This document shows positions 34,981-45,021 of a DNA stretch of 64,000 bases, in pieces (positions within the stretch are counted from its first letter, which is position 1; each line of letters begins with the position of its first letter). A program made the translations under genes and the position numbers. The notes under the pieces were generated by a model. The model had not been told where the DNA came from. It did no database searches and saw only the letters and a list, made by a program, of their open reading frames with translations. The stretch spans positions 496,001-560,000 of the forward strand of contig NZ_JAAVLX010000001.1 in assembly GCF_013114825.1 (NCBI RefSeq), given 5' to 3'. Source of the DNA: Bradyrhizobium australiense (GTDB taxonomy: Bacteria; Pseudomonadota; Alphaproteobacteria; Rhizobiales; Xanthobacteraceae).

Positions 34981-36629
34981 GCACGACGGGTACGGCAACG
35001 ACATCAGGTTTCAAGCCAGCCTTGTGGACGTCGGGCGACTGGAACGCGCTGTTCGGTTTCGGCACCAACATCCTCGTCAACATGCTGGTGCTGACCGGGC
35101 TGTTGCGCTTCGTGCTGAAGATGCCTGATACGATCGTGTTCGGCCGCATCCTGCCGGCACTCGGCCTGATGATGTGCCTGTCGACGTTCTATTACGCGTA
35201 TCTCGCCTACCGGCTGGCGCAGAAGACCGGGCGCAACGACGTCTGCGCGCTGCCGTCGGGCGTCAGCGTGCCGCACATGTTCATCGTCACCTTCGTGATC
35301 ATGCTGCCGATCACGCTCAAGACCGGCGATCCCGTCAAGGGCTGGTCGGCGGGCCTGGTCTGGGTGTTCTTCCAGAGCTTTATCCTGATGATCGGCGGTT
35401 TCATCGCGCCGTACATTCGCAAGGTCACGCCGCGCGCGGCGCTGCTAGGCACGCTCGCCGGAGTCTCCGTCACCTTCATCTCAATGCGCCCGGCGCTGGA
35501 AATGTACATGACGCCGCAGATCGGTCTGGTGTGTTTTGCCATTATTTTGGTGAGCTGGTTCGGTGGTGTGAAATATCCGAAGGGTATTCCGGCCGGCCTT
35601 GTCGCCATCGCCGTCGGCATGCTCATCGCCTGGGGCTCCAACCTGTTCGGCCTTGGGCTCGGCGGCCTGAGCCTGACGGGCGTCGGCGATGCCTTTGCAA
35701 ATTTCGGCTTCTCGGTGCCATTGCCCGCCTTCGGCCATGTCTTCTCCGGCTTCGAATTCCTCGGCATCATCCTGGTGACCGCGATCCCGTTCGGCATCTA
35801 CGATCTCGTCGAAGCCATGGACAATGTCGAAAGCGCGGAAGCGGCCGGCGACGAATATCCGACCACGCGCGTGCTCACCGCCGACGGCGTCGTCAGCCTG
35901 ATCGGCTGCCTGATGGGTAATCCCTTCATCAACGCGGTCTATATCGGCCATCCCGGCTGGAAAGCGATGGGCGGGCGCATCGGCTATTCGGCGGCGACCG
36001 GCATCATGGTGGTGCTGCTAAGCTGGTTCGGCATCATCTCGGTCTTGCTGGCGCTGGTGCCTGTCGTCGCGATCTCACCGATCTTGCTTTATATCGGCAT
36101 GCTGATCGGAGCGCAGGCGTTCCAGACCACACCGGTCAAGCACGCGCCCGCCATCGTACTGGCGCTGACGCCGCATCTCGCCGCGTGGGCAAAACTACAG
36201 ATCGATACCATGCTGGGATCGACGATCGCGGCCGCGCAGGCCGTCGGCGGTCTCGCCGCCGACAAGATCGACGCGGTCAAGGCCGCGGCTATATCAGCGC
36301 TGCCCCAGCAAGGCGTACTCTATCGCGGGCTGGAGGTGATGGGCGGCGGCTCGATCCTCGCCGGCCTCGTGCTCGGCGCGATCGGCGTGTTCGTGATCGA
36401 GCGCGACTTCATGAAGGCGTCAGTCTTTGCGCTGGCCGGCGCGGTCATGACCTATTTCGGCTTCATGCACGGCGAAGCGGTCGGCGTCGGCGGCGGTCTC
36501 GGCGTGACACCGGGCGTGGCGCTTGCTTACGCTGTGATGGCGACGGGGTTGTTTGCGCTGGCGAAGACCAATCCGAGTACGGATTACAGAGCGCATCCGC
36601 AGGTGCCCGCAGCGGCGCCGGCGGAGTGA
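34977..36629 (+). CDS. AzgA/NCS2-like permease
   Basis: Membrane protein of 550 residues from ATG 34977, overlapping the amidase stop; the long open frame upstream is shadow. About 13 hydrophobic segments. The opening [20 protein letters not shown] and later [20 protein letters not shown] and [20 protein letters not shown] match the AzgA-like branch of xanthine/uracil/guanine permeases. An insert of about 35 residues between the last helices ([20 protein letters not shown]) is amphipathic. Probably imports the substrate of the adjacent amidase. Confidence 0.82.
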   Translation: MSTTGTATTSGFKPALWTSGDWNALFGFGTNILVNMLVLTGLLRFVLKMPDTIVFGRILPALGLMMCLSTFYYAYLAYRLAQKTGRNDVCALPSGVSVPHMFIVTFVIMLPITLKTGDPVKGWSAGLVWVFFQSFILMIGGFIAPYIRKVTPRAALLGTLAGVSVTFISMRPALEMYMTPQIGLVCFAIILVSWFGGVKYPKGIPAGLVAIAVGMLIAWGSNLFGLGLGGLSLTGVGDAFANFGFSVPLPAFGHVFSGFEFLGIILVTAIPFGIYDLVEAMDNVESAEAAGDEYPTTRVLTADGVVSLIGCLMGNPFINAVYIGHPGWKAMGGRIGYSAATGIMVVLLSWFGIISVLLALVPVVAISPILLYIGMLIGAQAFQTTPVKHAPAIVLALTPHLAAWAKLQIDTMLGSTIAAAQAVGGLAADKIDAVKAAAISALPQQGVLYRGLEVMGGGSILAGLVLGAIGVFVIERDFMKASVFALAGAVMTYFGFMHGEAVGVGGGLGVTPGVALAYAVMATGLFALAKTNPSTDYRAHPQVPAAAPAE

Positions 36630-36635
36630 TCGCTA

Positions 36636-36732
36636 CCCTCATGGTGAGGAGGCGCGCAGCGCCGTCTCGAACCATGAGGCCCGGCTGGCGGCCTCATCCT
36701 TCGAGACGCGCTTCGCGCTCCTCAGGATGAGG
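36636..36732. repeat. Intergenic inverted-repeat element, family B
   Basis: CCTCATGGTGAGGAG...CGTCTCGAACCATGAGG pairs with CCTCATCCTTCGAGACGCG...CTCCTCAGGATGAGG across a short GC loop. The same words recur at 58345-58416, so this is a dispersed element. It lies between the converging permease and VOC genes and may act as a bidirectional terminator. Confidence 0.65.
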
Positions 36733-36741
36733 CTCGCACGT

Positions 36742-37596
36742 TCACGCCTTCACGAACACAAGCATCGTGCCGTTGCCTTCGGCCGGCGGCACCACCACGC
36801 CATCAGCGCTCTTGACGCCGACAGCGCCGAGCGCCTTCTCCGCGGCTGCGAGATCGGCCTCGATCACCAGCCCGGCGCCGCCGCGCTCGGGCAGGCCTGC
36901 CAGCGATACGCCCGGATAGCGTGTGCCGAGCTGGGTCTTTGTGAGGAATACGAAGTCGGCACGGTCGCCGCCCGAGGGGACCGCAATGACGCCGTCCGGT
37001 TCGACCCGTGCCTCACGATCGATCATGCTCGCGAGTTGCGCGGCGTCGTCTGCCGGCTCCGGGGTGACGATCAGCACCTGCTTCAGGCGCTTGGCACCGT
37101 TGGCATGCTGCATCAGTTCGGGAATCCACACCGTCTCGCGCGTCTTGTGCTGGCAGGCAAAGATGCGCACGCCGCCCGGCGCCTCCGCCGTCGGCCATTG
37201 GAACGTGCGAAACTTGGCCGCAGATATCGTGCCATCGGGCATCGTCACCGGCCGTTCGAAATCGGTCGGTCCAATCGGTGGATAGCCGCGCGCGCGAATT
37301 TCTTCCGCGCCTAAAGCCGAATCCACCGCCGTGAACGCGATGCGCTCGATGCCCTCGCCATTCTTTTCCAGATACGCCCGCGCCGGAGCATTATGTTCTG
37401 TCGGCGTCAGCACGCCAAGCAATTCCATATAGTCGGGGTCAAACATGATGGTGTAGTTGCCCGATCCCATATGCGCGCTGTGGGTGCCGCGCGGCGACAC
37501 GGTGAAGCCGAGCCGCTTGTAGTTTTCGGCGGCTTTGTCGAGATCTCTCACCATGACCACGGCGTGATCGATTCCGATGACGTTTTTGAGTGCCAC
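36742..37596 (-). CDS. VOC/glyoxalase-like domain protein
   Basis: About 284 residues from GTG 37596, which has GGGGAACAAAAGA upstream; ATG 37614 (290 residues) lacks a ribosome-binding site. The N-terminal VOC module reads IGIDHAVVMVRDLDKAAENY, with Glu in MELLGVLTPTEHN. A second partial module follows after residue 160 (RLKQVLIVTPEPADD). The shape fits the glyoxalase-like family (PF13468 type) of metal-dependent isomerases or dioxygenases of unknown substrate. The frame is open to 37977, but that extension overlaps the divergent flavoprotein and is not credible. Confidence 0.8.
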   Translation of the reverse strand: MALKNVIGIDHAVVMVRDLDKAAENYKRLGFTVSPRGTHSAHMGSGNYTIMFDPDYMELLGVLTPTEHNAPARAYLEKNGEGIERIAFTAVDSALGAEEIRARGYPPIGPTDFERPVTMPDGTISAAKFRTFQWPTAEAPGGVRIFACQHKTRETVWIPELMQHANGAKRLKQVLIVTPEPADDAAQLASMIDREARVEPDGVIAVPSGGDRADFVFLTKTQLGTRYPGVSLAGLPERGGAGLVIEADLAAAEKALGAVGVKSADGVVVPPAEGNGTMLVFVKA

Positions 37597-37615
37597 TCTT
37601 TTGTTCCCCGGCATG

Positions 37616-37636
37616 ATTAAGCGTATTAAGCTAAGC
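37616..37636. promoter_or_regulatory. Direct repeats in VOC/flavoprotein divergent promoter
   Basis: ATTAAGC occurs at 37616-37622 and 37625-37631 with a 9-bp period, followed by TAAGC at 37632-37636. It lies in the 73 bp between the two divergent genes, a position suited to an operator for both. AT-rich against a GC-rich background. Confidence 0.35.
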
Positions 37637-37669
37637 AGAACGATCAGGCGCCTGCAAGAAAGGATCACA

Positions 37670-38974
37670 ATGAATACGAGCAACGTCCGCTGGCCCGACT
37701 CACTGTGGGCAGCCGTGATGCCATCGGGGCCTGATTTACCGGAACTGATCGGCTCGCAGCAGGCCGATGTCATCGTGATCGGCGGCGGCTTCACCGGTCT
37801 TTCCACCGCGCTGCATCTGCGCGAGGCGGGCGTCGATGTCGCAATCGTCGAAGCTGCAGAGCCGGGCTGGGGCGCGTCCGGGCGCAACAATGGCCAGGTG
37901 ATTCCGACGCTGTCTCGGCCTGATCCAGAGGACATTGTCAAAAAACACGGCGCGGCCGGCGAACGTTTCGTCGGCATGTTGCGCGACAGCGCTTCATACC
38001 TGTTCGACGTGACGAGGCGCTACAATATCGCCGCCGAGGGAGAACAGGCCGGTTGGGTTCAACCGGTGCATTCGCCCGGCCGCATCAAGATTGCGGAACG
38101 GCGCGTGCGGCAGTGGTCAAAATTCGGCGCGCCCGTGGAGTTGCTGTCGCGCGAGCAGACGCGGGACATGCTCGGCTCCGATGCATGGTTCGGCGGCTTC
38201 TGCAACAAAACCGGCGGCCACATCAATCCGCTGGCGCTCGCCCGCGGTCTCGCGCGCACCGTGCTCGGCCTCGGCGGCCGCATCTACGCGCGCTCGCCGG
38301 CGGAAAGTTTTGAGCGACGGGGCGACCGCTGGGTGGTCAAGACAGCGAAGGGCGAGATTTCCGGCCGGGCACTTGTCGTGGCGAGCAATGCCTATAGCGG
38401 CGAGTTCTCGAAATCGCTGGTACCTGAGATTGCGCGCGAGGTGATGCCGGTGCTGTCCTGGCAAATGGCGACGCAACCGTTGTCGGATAACGTCCGCAAG
38501 ACCATTATTCCCGGACGGCAGGCGATGTCGGATACCCATGGTGAACTGTATTTCGCGCGCTATGACGCGCGAAACCGTCTCGTCACCGGCGGCGCGGTGA
38601 TCGGCCCCGGCAACAAGGTGCAGCGGATCAAGGCGCGCGTCACCGAGCGCTTGCAACGGCTATGGCCGCACATCGGCGAGGTCTCGTTCGACTACGTCTG
38701 GAATGGCTATGTCGGCATGACCACTGACTTTTTGCCGCGCATCCACAAGCTCGGCCCTAATGCCTATGGGTGGACCGGCTGCAACGGCCGTGCGGTGGCG
38801 CTGACCATTCCGCTCGGCAATGAACTGGCCAAGGCCGTCCGCGGCGTGCCGGAGAACGAACTGGCGTTGCCGTTTACCGAGCCAGTGCCCGTCGTCGCCC
38901 ACGGCATCCTGCGCAAGCTCGCGCCACTGATGCTGCTGGTCTATCGCCGCCGCGACGCCAAGGAGATGGCGTGA
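37670..38974 (+). CDS. FAD-dependent amine/amino-acid oxidase (DAO family)
   Basis: Flavoprotein of 434 residues from ATG 37670 (ribosome-binding site AAGAAAGGA). The dinucleotide-binding motif VIVIGGGFTGLSTALHLREAG begins near residue 29. GWGASGRNNGQVIPTLSRP is the DAO-family loop typical of the gamma-glutamylputrescine oxidase/PuuB group. FDYVWNGYVGMTTDFLPRIH and a GNELAKAV C-terminal segment complete the fold. It would oxidise a secondary or primary amine with release of an aldehyde or keto acid and H2O2. Convergent with the Dpp-like ABC operon, so an amine or peptide-derived substrate is possible. Confidence 0.87.
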   Translation: MNTSNVRWPDSLWAAVMPSGPDLPELIGSQQADVIVIGGGFTGLSTALHLREAGVDVAIVEAAEPGWGASGRNNGQVIPTLSRPDPEDIVKKHGAAGERFVGMLRDSASYLFDVTRRYNIAAEGEQAGWVQPVHSPGRIKIAERRVRQWSKFGAPVELLSREQTRDMLGSDAWFGGFCNKTGGHINPLALARGLARTVLGLGGRIYARSPAESFERRGDRWVVKTAKGEISGRALVVASNAYSGEFSKSLVPEIAREVMPVLSWQMATQPLSDNVRKTIIPGRQAMSDTHGELYFARYDARNRLVTGGAVIGPGNKVQRIKARVTERLQRLWPHIGEVSFDYVWNGYVGMTTDFLPRIHKLGPNAYGWTGCNGRAVALTIPLGNELAKAVRGVPENELALPFTEPVPVVAHGILRKLAPLMLLVYRRRDAKEMA

Positions 38975-39022
38975 CTTGCTACTCCCTAGCCCCGATCTTC
39001 GCAGGGAGAGGGATTAGATGCG

Positions 39023-40654
39023 CTACACCGCCTCCGTCGCATGTTCGCGCGCGAACGCACCCCCGGGAATCGAATCGAGCAGCGCCCGCGTATACGGATG
39101 CTGCGGATTCCCGAACACTTCGCCCGCGAGTCCGTGTTCCACGACTTCCCCATCCTTCATGACAGCGACGAGGTCGCAGATTTGCGCGGCGACGCGCAGA
39201 TCATGGGTGATGAAGACGATGGAGAGTCCGAGCCGCTGACGCAATCCAGCAAGCAGCTTCAGCACCTGCGCCTGCACCGAGACGTCGAGCGCCGACACCG
39301 GCTCGTCGGCGATCAGCACGTCCGGCTTCAGCGCCAGCGCACGTGCCAGCCCGATGCGTTGGCGCTGGCCGCCGGAGAATTCGTGCGGATAGCGGTCGCC
39401 GGCAGAAGGATCGAGCCCGACCAGCGCGAACAGCTCTTTGGCATCCGCAATTGCCTTTGCCCGCGGCGTGCCGTGCACGATTGGCCCCTGCGCTACCAGT
39501 TCGGCCGCCTTGCGGCGCGGATTGAGCGAGGCGAACGGGTCCTGAAACACCATTTGGATATGCCGCGTCTCGCGGCGCACTTCTTCACGCGGCATTTTTG
39601 CCCAGTCGCTACCGTCGAGCACGATGGAGCCGACATCCGGATCGATCAGCCGCACGATGCAGCGCGCCAGCGTCGATTTGCCCGAACCGGACTCGCCGAC
39701 GATGCCGAGCGTCGCGCCGCGCGGCAGGTTAAGCGACACGTGCTTCACGGCCGCCGTCACCCGCGCGCCACGCCCGAGAAAACCGCCGGTGCGATAGGTC
39801 TTCGAGACATCTGTGATCGTCAGGATGTTGTCGGAGGCAAGCGCCCGCGGGGGAGGCGCGTTCAGTGGCGGCACGGCGGCGATGAGCTGTTTGGTATAGG
39901 CGTGCTGGGGATGGTGCAGCACGTCGGAAGCCGTACCCTGCTCGACAATAACGCCGTGCTGCATCACCACGACGCGGTCGGCGATCTCAGCCACTACGCC
40001 GAAATCATGGGTGATGAACATGACCGCCGTCCTGCGGCGCTGCTGCAGGTCGCGGATCAGTTTTAGGATTTGCGCCTGCGTCGTGACATCAAGGGCCGTG
40101 GTAGGTTCGTCGGCAATCAGGAGTTTCGGGTCGAGCGCCAGCGCCATCGCGATCATGGCGCGCTGCCGCTGGCCGCCGGAGAGTTCGTGCGGGTAGGCTT
40201 TCGCCGCCAGCTTCGGATCGGGAATCCGCACGTCGGCGAGCAGGGCCAGTACTTTCGCGCCGATCTCCGCCTTCGACAATTCGGTATGGATCGAGAACAT
40301 CTCGGCGATCTGGTCGCCGATGGTGCGCAGCGGATTAAGCGCCGTCATCGGCTCCTGGAAAATCATGGCAATGCCGGCGCCGCGTACCTCGCGCATTTCC
40401 GCGATCGACGCCTTGCAGAGATCGCGACCCTCGAACATCACCCGGCCGCCGTCGATCGTCACCTCGTTGGGCAGCAGCCGCATGATCGCATTCGCCATCA
40501 TTGACTTGCCGGAGCCGGATTCGCCGACCACGCAGAGGATCTCGTTCGAGGCGATTTCGAGTGACACGTTCGACAGCGCATGCGCGCGGTCGGCGCCGCG
40601 GGGCAGGCGTACGCCCAACTGCTCGAGCGACAGGATGGTCTCTGTCCCGCTCAT
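39023..40654 (-). CDS. Dipeptide/oligopeptide ABC transporter, fused twin ATPase
   Basis: Cytoplasmic ATPase of 543 residues carrying two nucleotide-binding domains (DppD-DppF fused, as in GsiA/YejF). Domain 1: Walker [10 protein letters not shown], signature [16 protein letters not shown], Walker [13 protein letters not shown]. Domain 2: Walker [10 protein letters not shown] near residue 316, signature [16 protein letters not shown], Walker [13 protein letters not shown]. Each domain has an oligopeptide-type C-terminal extension ([10 protein letters not shown] and [11 protein letters not shown]). Last gene of a four-gene operon read on the minus strand, with a 4-bp overlap with the permease before it. 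Confidence 0.95.
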   Translation of the reverse strand: MSGTETILSLEQLGVRLPRGADRAHALSNVSLEIASNEILCVVGESGSGKSMMANAIMRLLPNEVTIDGGRVMFEGRDLCKASIAEMREVRGAGIAMIFQEPMTALNPLRTIGDQIAEMFSIHTELSKAEIGAKVLALLADVRIPDPKLAAKAYPHELSGGQRQRAMIAMALALDPKLLIADEPTTALDVTTQAQILKLIRDLQQRRRTAVMFITHDFGVVAEIADRVVVMQHGVIVEQGTASDVLHHPQHAYTKQLIAAVPPLNAPPPRALASDNILTITDVSKTYRTGGFLGRGARVTAAVKHVSLNLPRGATLGIVGESGSGKSTLARCIVRLIDPDVGSIVLDGSDWAKMPREEVRRETRHIQMVFQDPFASLNPRRKAAELVAQGPIVHGTPRAKAIADAKELFALVGLDPSAGDRYPHEFSGGQRQRIGLARALALKPDVLIADEPVSALDVSVQAQVLKLLAGLRQRLGLSIVFITHDLRVAAQICDLVAVMKDGEVVEHGLAGEVFGNPQHPYTRALLDSIPGGAFAREHATEAV

Positions 40655-41481
40655 CGGCCCTTCAACCTCGGGTTAAGCGCGTCGTTGAGGCCCTGGCCGA
40701 CCAGCGACACCGCGAGCACGGTGACCAGGATGGCGATGCCGGGGATCGCCGAGACGTACCACTGCACCCGCAGCACGTCGCGGCCGAGGCCGATCAAATT
40801 ACCCCAGGATGCCACGTTGGGATCGGAAAGGCGCAGGAAGGCGAGAGCGCTTTCGAGGAGTATCGCGACCGCCATCACCACGCTGGCATAGACGATGACC
40901 GGGGGCAGCGCATTGGGCAGGATCTCGCCGAAAATCAGCTGAATATTCTTCATGCCGAGTATCCGGCCGGCCTGGACGAATTCGCGGTTGCGCAGCGACA
41001 AAAATTCCGCGCGGGTCAGCCGCGCCGGCGCCGGCCACGACACCACGCCGACCGCGATGGTGACCGTCGTCAGCGTCGAGCCGAACACCGCGACCAGCAC
41101 CAAAAGCAGCACGAAATTCGGCAGCGTCTGGAATGCTTCGGTGATCCGCATCAAGACGTTGTCGACCCAGCCGCCGTAATAGCCGGCGAAGGCGCCGACC
41201 AGGATTCCGATCAGGATCGCAATTGCGGTTGCGACGCCGCCGATCAACAGCGAGATCCGCGCGCCGTAGAAAATCTGGGCGGCGATGTCGCGGCCGGAAT
41301 TGTCGGTGCCGAGCAGGAACCGCGGATTGGAGAACGGCCAGATCAGCGGCCGGCCGGCGAGCGCCAGCGGATCGCGCGGATAGAGCCAGCCCGCCGAGAT
41401 CGCCATCGCGACCACGATCACGAGCAGGATCAGGCCAGCGACCGCGGCGGGACTTCGGAAATAGCGCTTGACCGCATCCAT
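40651..41481 (-). CDS. ABC transporter permease, DppC type
   Basis: Permease of 276 residues from ATG 41481; the longer frame would overlap dppB. Signatures: the N-terminal [20 protein letters not shown], periplasmic segment [20 protein letters not shown] near residue 52, and the coupling loop [20 protein letters not shown] near residue 168. Starts 4 bp after the dppB stop. Confidence 0.92.
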   Translation of the reverse strand: MDAVKRYFRSPAAVAGLILLVIVVAMAISAGWLYPRDPLALAGRPLIWPFSNPRFLLGTDNSGRDIAAQIFYGARISLLIGGVATAIAILIGILVGAFAGYYGGWVDNVLMRITEAFQTLPNFVLLLVLVAVFGSTLTTVTIAVGVVSWPAPARLTRAEFLSLRNREFVQAGRILGMKNIQLIFGEILPNALPPVIVYASVVMAVAILLESALAFLRLSDPNVASWGNLIGLGRDVLRVQWYVSAIPGIAILVTVLAVSLVGQGLNDALNPRLKGR

Positions 41482-41485
41482 GGCG

Positions 41486-42463
41486 TCAGCCCTCGGCCGT
41501 GATGCGCGGATCGAGCCGCGCATAGATCAGGTCGACGATGAAGTTCACGGTGATGACGAGCAGCGCCGAGACGAAGACGATCCCGAGCAGCGTGTTGAGG
41601 TCGCGCTGCACCACGGACTCGTAGGCGAGCCGCCCGAGCCCCGGCAGCGAGAACACGCTTTCGACCACGACCGATCCGCCGAGCATCGTTCCGGCCTGCA
41701 GTCCGATCAGCGTGACCATCGGCAAGAGCGCATTGCGCAACACGTGCCGCGTCACCACGCGCGTCTCGTCGAGACCTTTTGCGCGTGCAGTTCGGACATA
41801 ATCGAGGTTCAGCACTTCCAGTATCGAGGCGCGCATGATGCGCAAATAGATCGCCAGAAAAATCAGCCCGAGTGTCAGCGTCGGCAGCACGAGGTGGCTC
41901 GCGATGTCGAAGACGCGCCAGATGCCGGTCCGGACCGTTCCGATGTCCTCGAACCCTCCTGGCGGCAGCCATTGCAGATAGACCGAGAACACAACGATGG
42001 CCATCAGGCCGAACCAGAATGAGGGCGTGGCGTAGAAGATCAGGCCCAGCGTGGAGATCAGCGTATCCGGCCAGCGGTTGACGCCGCGCGCGGCAATCAC
42101 CCCGAACACCAGCCCGAAGAAGAACGCGAACGACAGCGAAGCGGTCATTAAAAGGATCGTCGGCGGCAGCCGCTCCAGAATGACGGTGGCCACCGGCTTG
42201 CCATAGATCGAGGAGAAGCCGAGGTCGAGCCGCACCAGCCGCCAGAGATAATTGCCAAGCTGGGCGGGAATCGAAAGGTCGAGCCCATAGAATTTGCGCA
42301 GCTCCTTGGCGGTCGCGGCATCGCCGCCGCCCATCTGCGCCATCATGGCATCGACCGTGTCACCCGGTGCGAACTGCAGCAGCAGAAACACGCCGATCAG
42401 GATCAGGATCAAGGTCGGGATCGAGGCGGCAAGCCGCCGCCCCGCAAGGCCAAGGATGCGCAT
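41486..42463 (-). CDS. ABC transporter permease, DppB type
   Basis: Permease of 325 residues. Hallmarks: N-terminal AASIPTLILILIGVFLLLQF, then FAPGDTVDAMMAQMGG, LGLDLSI-like YGLDLSIPAQLGNYLWRLVR and DLGFSS. The coupling loop is LDYVRTARAKGLDETRVVTR near residue 222. Six transmembrane segments. Starts 24 bp after the binding-protein gene. Confidence 0.93.
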   Translation of the reverse strand: MRILGLAGRRLAASIPTLILILIGVFLLLQFAPGDTVDAMMAQMGGGDAATAKELRKFYGLDLSIPAQLGNYLWRLVRLDLGFSSIYGKPVATVILERLPPTILLMTASLSFAFFFGLVFGVIAARGVNRWPDTLISTLGLIFYATPSFWFGLMAIVVFSVYLQWLPPGGFEDIGTVRTGIWRVFDIASHLVLPTLTLGLIFLAIYLRIMRASILEVLNLDYVRTARAKGLDETRVVTRHVLRNALLPMVTLIGLQAGTMLGGSVVVESVFSLPGLGRLAYESVVQRDLNTLLGIVFVSALLVITVNFIVDLIYARLDPRITAEG

Positions 42464-42487
42464 AGACCTATCTTGGCTGATATCGGC

Positions 42488-44104
42488 TTAAGCCGAAAGC
42501 CAAAGATCGTGCCAGCTCGTCGAACCCCAGCGCGGGGTGTTGGAATGATTGCGTGCCTTCGCCGTAATCGTGGTGACGAAAATCTGCTCGATCGGCATCC
42601 AGACCGGCAGCTCCGTATTCACCTCCTTGACGAACTGGGCGTAGAGCGCCTTGCGCTTGGCCGGATCGACTTCGGTCGCGGCATCATCGATGGTCTTGTC
42701 GACATTCGGGTCCTGCCAGCCCCACTGGTTGGTCCAGGGCGCGCCCTTGGGCTGGCCCGAGCGATACCAGACCGTGGTCGAGACGGCAGGATCGTTGCGG
42801 TACTGGTGCCAGCCAGTGGCGAGATCGAAGGCGTGCTCGTCATAAACCTGCTTGAGGAAGCCGCCGCCGTCGTTGCGCACGATCTCGATCGGGATGCCGA
42901 CCTCGCCGAGCGATTGCTGGATGAAAGTCGACCACAGCGAGATGTCCTCGCCCCACGGCGCAGGCAACAGTTTTAGCGTGAAGCGCGTGCCGCCCGTGCC
43001 CGGCTTGAAGCCGGCTTCATTCAGCAGCGCGACAGCCTTGGCCTTATCGTAGGGATATTGCGGCGTGTTCGGCCCCGGATAGAAATCGGTCGAGGTCGAA
43101 GGGATCGGCCCGGTGCCTAGCTTGGCGAAATCGCCGAGAAAGTTCTCGATGAAGAACGGCACATTGATCGCATGCGCGATCGCCCGGCGAACCCTGATGT
43201 CGGACAGTTCCTTGCGGCGGAAGTTGAACTCCAGCGTATTGGTCCGCGCGTTGCCTTCGTTGCCCTTGGTCGAGACGATGAAGCGCTTGTCCTTGGAAAG
43301 CCGCGCCAGGTCCGAGAGAGTCAGCCCGGAGAACGGCGAGTAATGCAGCTCGCCTGCTTCCATCTGAGCCGCCGCCGCGGAGCGGTCGGTGATCACGCGC
43401 CACACGATGCGGTCGAGATAGGGCGCGTTGGGACGCCAGTAGTTCTCGTTGCGGTCGGCGATGACATATTGCCCGCGCTCATATTTGACGAACTTGAACG
43501 GCCCGGTGCCGACCGGCGCGAGGTTGGTCGGGTTCTGCCTGATATCGCCGCTCCCATAGAGGTGCTTGGCCGAGATATAGCCGAGGTCGGGCAGGGCGCG
43601 GAGCAGGAGGTTCAGCGGCATTGGCCGCTCGTATTTGAAAATCGCGGTCTGGGCGTCCGGCGTTTCCACCGCGGTGAGGAAGAGCTGTAGCGTCGATCCG
43701 TAATTGAGGATCTTCTTCCACATGTTCATGGCGGTGAATTCGACGTCGGCCGAGGTGAACGGCTTTCCGTCGTGCCAGGTAATGCCCTTGCGCAGCTTGA
43801 ATATCACCGTCTTGCCGTCGGGCGAGGCTTCCCAGCTTTCCGCCAGCACGCCGACCGGCTGGCCGTTGGCGTCGAGATCGACGAGGTTCTCCTGGATCTT
43901 GCCGCCGATGATGTAGACGCCGGTGGAAGCCTGGATACTGGGATTAAGCTGGCGCTGCTCGGCGCCGTAATGGACGTTGAACACGCCGCCCTTGCGCGGC
44001 GCTTCCTGCGCAAAGGCCCGCATCGGATTGACCACGTTGGTCGCGATGGCCGCCGACGTCAGCAGTACGTTGCGGCGATTGATCTCAAGGCGCGTCAGAT
44101 CCAT
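42488..44104 (-). CDS. Peptide/nickel-type ABC transporter binding protein (family 5)
   Basis: Extracellular solute-binding protein family 5, 538 residues. The N-terminus RLEINRRNVLLTSAAIATNV resembles a Tat signal with twin Arg and an A-x-A-Q cleavage region (AFAQE). Family signature VLAESWEASPDGKTVIFKLR is near residue 84, then GITWHDGKPFTSADVEF, and TGPFKFVKYERGQYVIADRN. Members bind peptides, opines, nickel-chelates or glycosides; the ligand is not readable. First gene of the operon with dppB, dppC and a twin ATPase. The nearby amine oxidase-like gene makes a peptide or opine a reasonable guess. Confidence 0.93.
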   Translation of the reverse strand: MDLTRLEINRRNVLLTSAAIATNVVNPMRAFAQEAPRKGGVFNVHYGAEQRQLNPSIQASTGVYIIGGKIQENLVDLDANGQPVGVLAESWEASPDGKTVIFKLRKGITWHDGKPFTSADVEFTAMNMWKKILNYGSTLQLFLTAVETPDAQTAIFKYERPMPLNLLLRALPDLGYISAKHLYGSGDIRQNPTNLAPVGTGPFKFVKYERGQYVIADRNENYWRPNAPYLDRIVWRVITDRSAAAAQMEAGELHYSPFSGLTLSDLARLSKDKRFIVSTKGNEGNARTNTLEFNFRRKELSDIRVRRAIAHAINVPFFIENFLGDFAKLGTGPIPSTSTDFYPGPNTPQYPYDKAKAVALLNEAGFKPGTGGTRFTLKLLPAPWGEDISLWSTFIQQSLGEVGIPIEIVRNDGGGFLKQVYDEHAFDLATGWHQYRNDPAVSTTVWYRSGQPKGAPWTNQWGWQDPNVDKTIDDAATEVDPAKRKALYAQFVKEVNTELPVWMPIEQIFVTTITAKARNHSNTPRWGSTSWHDLWLSA

Positions 44105-44530
44105 GCGAAGTCTCCGAACAAGTATTAGATGGCGGACCGTTCACGCGTCCGCCTTGGGCCGGATGTTACGATGGAAGCGGAACGCGAGTCATTTTCAAAT
44201 CGCCGCGCGGCCCGGAAAATCCTTCCAGAAAACAACGTGCTCACCGGCTGATCGAGTTGCCTATTTTCGCGCGTGGAAACCATATCGCGGCTCGCCAGAA
44301 TAGAGGTGGAGCGGCGGGAGCAGTCTGGGATTGCCGGGAAAGCGCCCGAACAAGGTGCCTCAAACCCCTTAAAAACAGGCTCCTGCGGCTCCGGAGGCCT
44401 GAAATTCAGCGAAAAATTGGACGAATCACTGCAACTCGACTAGCGAGATAGTTGTGCAGAATGTCGGAAACCCTGTTTTTTAGGCGTTTTCCGCCATATC
44501 GTCGCCTGTGCCAGAATCAATGGAGCAACC
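44105..44530. other. Gene-free regulatory interval with leader hairpin
   Basis: No credible ORF or RNA gene in these 426 bp. The left end holds the promoter of the Dpp-like operon and includes a 7-bp hairpin, GGCGGAC (44131-44137) with GTCCGCC (44147-44153), close to the start codon at 44104. The right end holds the HU promoter, more AT-rich (CCTTAAAAACAGG near 44370, a T-run near 44476). Confidence 0.45.
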
Positions 44531-44830
44531 ATGGCCACCCAAATGTCTAAGTCGCAGCTCATCGAGAAGATCGCGACCACCACCGAAGTTTCTAAGAAAG
44601 AGGTCAAGAACGTGATGGACACGCTCGTTGACGTCGGTCACAAGGAACTGAAGAAGAACGGGGTATTCCTCGTCCCCGGCTTCGCGAAGTTTGTCGTGGT
44701 CAAGAAGCCGGCGACCAAGGCTCGGAAGGGCACCAACCCCTTTACGGGCGAGGAAATGATGTTCAAGGCCAAGCCGGCCCGCAAGATCGTCCGGGCCCGG
44801 CCGGTCAAGGCTGCCAAGGACGCGGTTTAA
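44531..44830 (+). CDS. HU-family DNA-binding protein
   Basis: Nucleoid-associated protein of 99 residues with start ATG 44531. The N-terminal dimerisation helices are KSQLIEKIATTTEVSKKEVK. The DNA arm region reads GFAKFVVVKKPATKARKGTN then PFTGEEMMFKAKPARKIVRA; the arm has NPFTGEE where canonical HU has NPQTGEE or similar. A Lys/Ala-rich tail of about 8 residues extends past the usual end. It bends DNA nonspecifically. Standing alone, it is not linked to neighbouring catabolic genes. Confidence 0.93.
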   Translation: MATQMSKSQLIEKIATTTEVSKKEVKNVMDTLVDVGHKELKKNGVFLVPGFAKFVVVKKPATKARKGTNPFTGEEMMFKAKPARKIVRARPVKAAKDAV

Positions 44831-44839
44831 TCTTGAATC

Positions 44840-44984
44840 TCCCTCGCCCGCTCTTGCGGGGAGAGGGTTGGGGTGAGGGGCTGCCTCCGCGATCTCTCTA
44901 GGAGAGGTGTTCGCGGAGAGTCCCCCTCACCCGAAATTCAAGCTGCGTTTGAATTTCGACCTCTCCCCGCGGGCGAGGCGAGGT
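44840..44984. repeat. Intergenic inverted-repeat element, family C
   Basis: CCCTCGCCCGCTCTTGCGGGG...GGGTGAGGGG is matched by CCCCCTCACCC...CCCCGCGGGCGAGG at the right end. Nested inside is GAAATTCAAGC...GCGTTTGAATTTC (44933-44957). Placed between the HU gene and the converging SDR gene, it may act as a bidirectional terminator. Resembles elements dispersed in Bradyrhizobium genomes. Confidence 0.7.
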
Positions 44985-45021
44985 CGATCTGAGCGTGTCG
45001 CGCCTTCAGCGCCTAAAGCGC

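Noticed and set aside
44257..44451. 64-codon plus-strand frame upstream of the HU gene
   Set aside because: No ribosome-binding site, no family resemblance, and it overlaps a probable promoter region.
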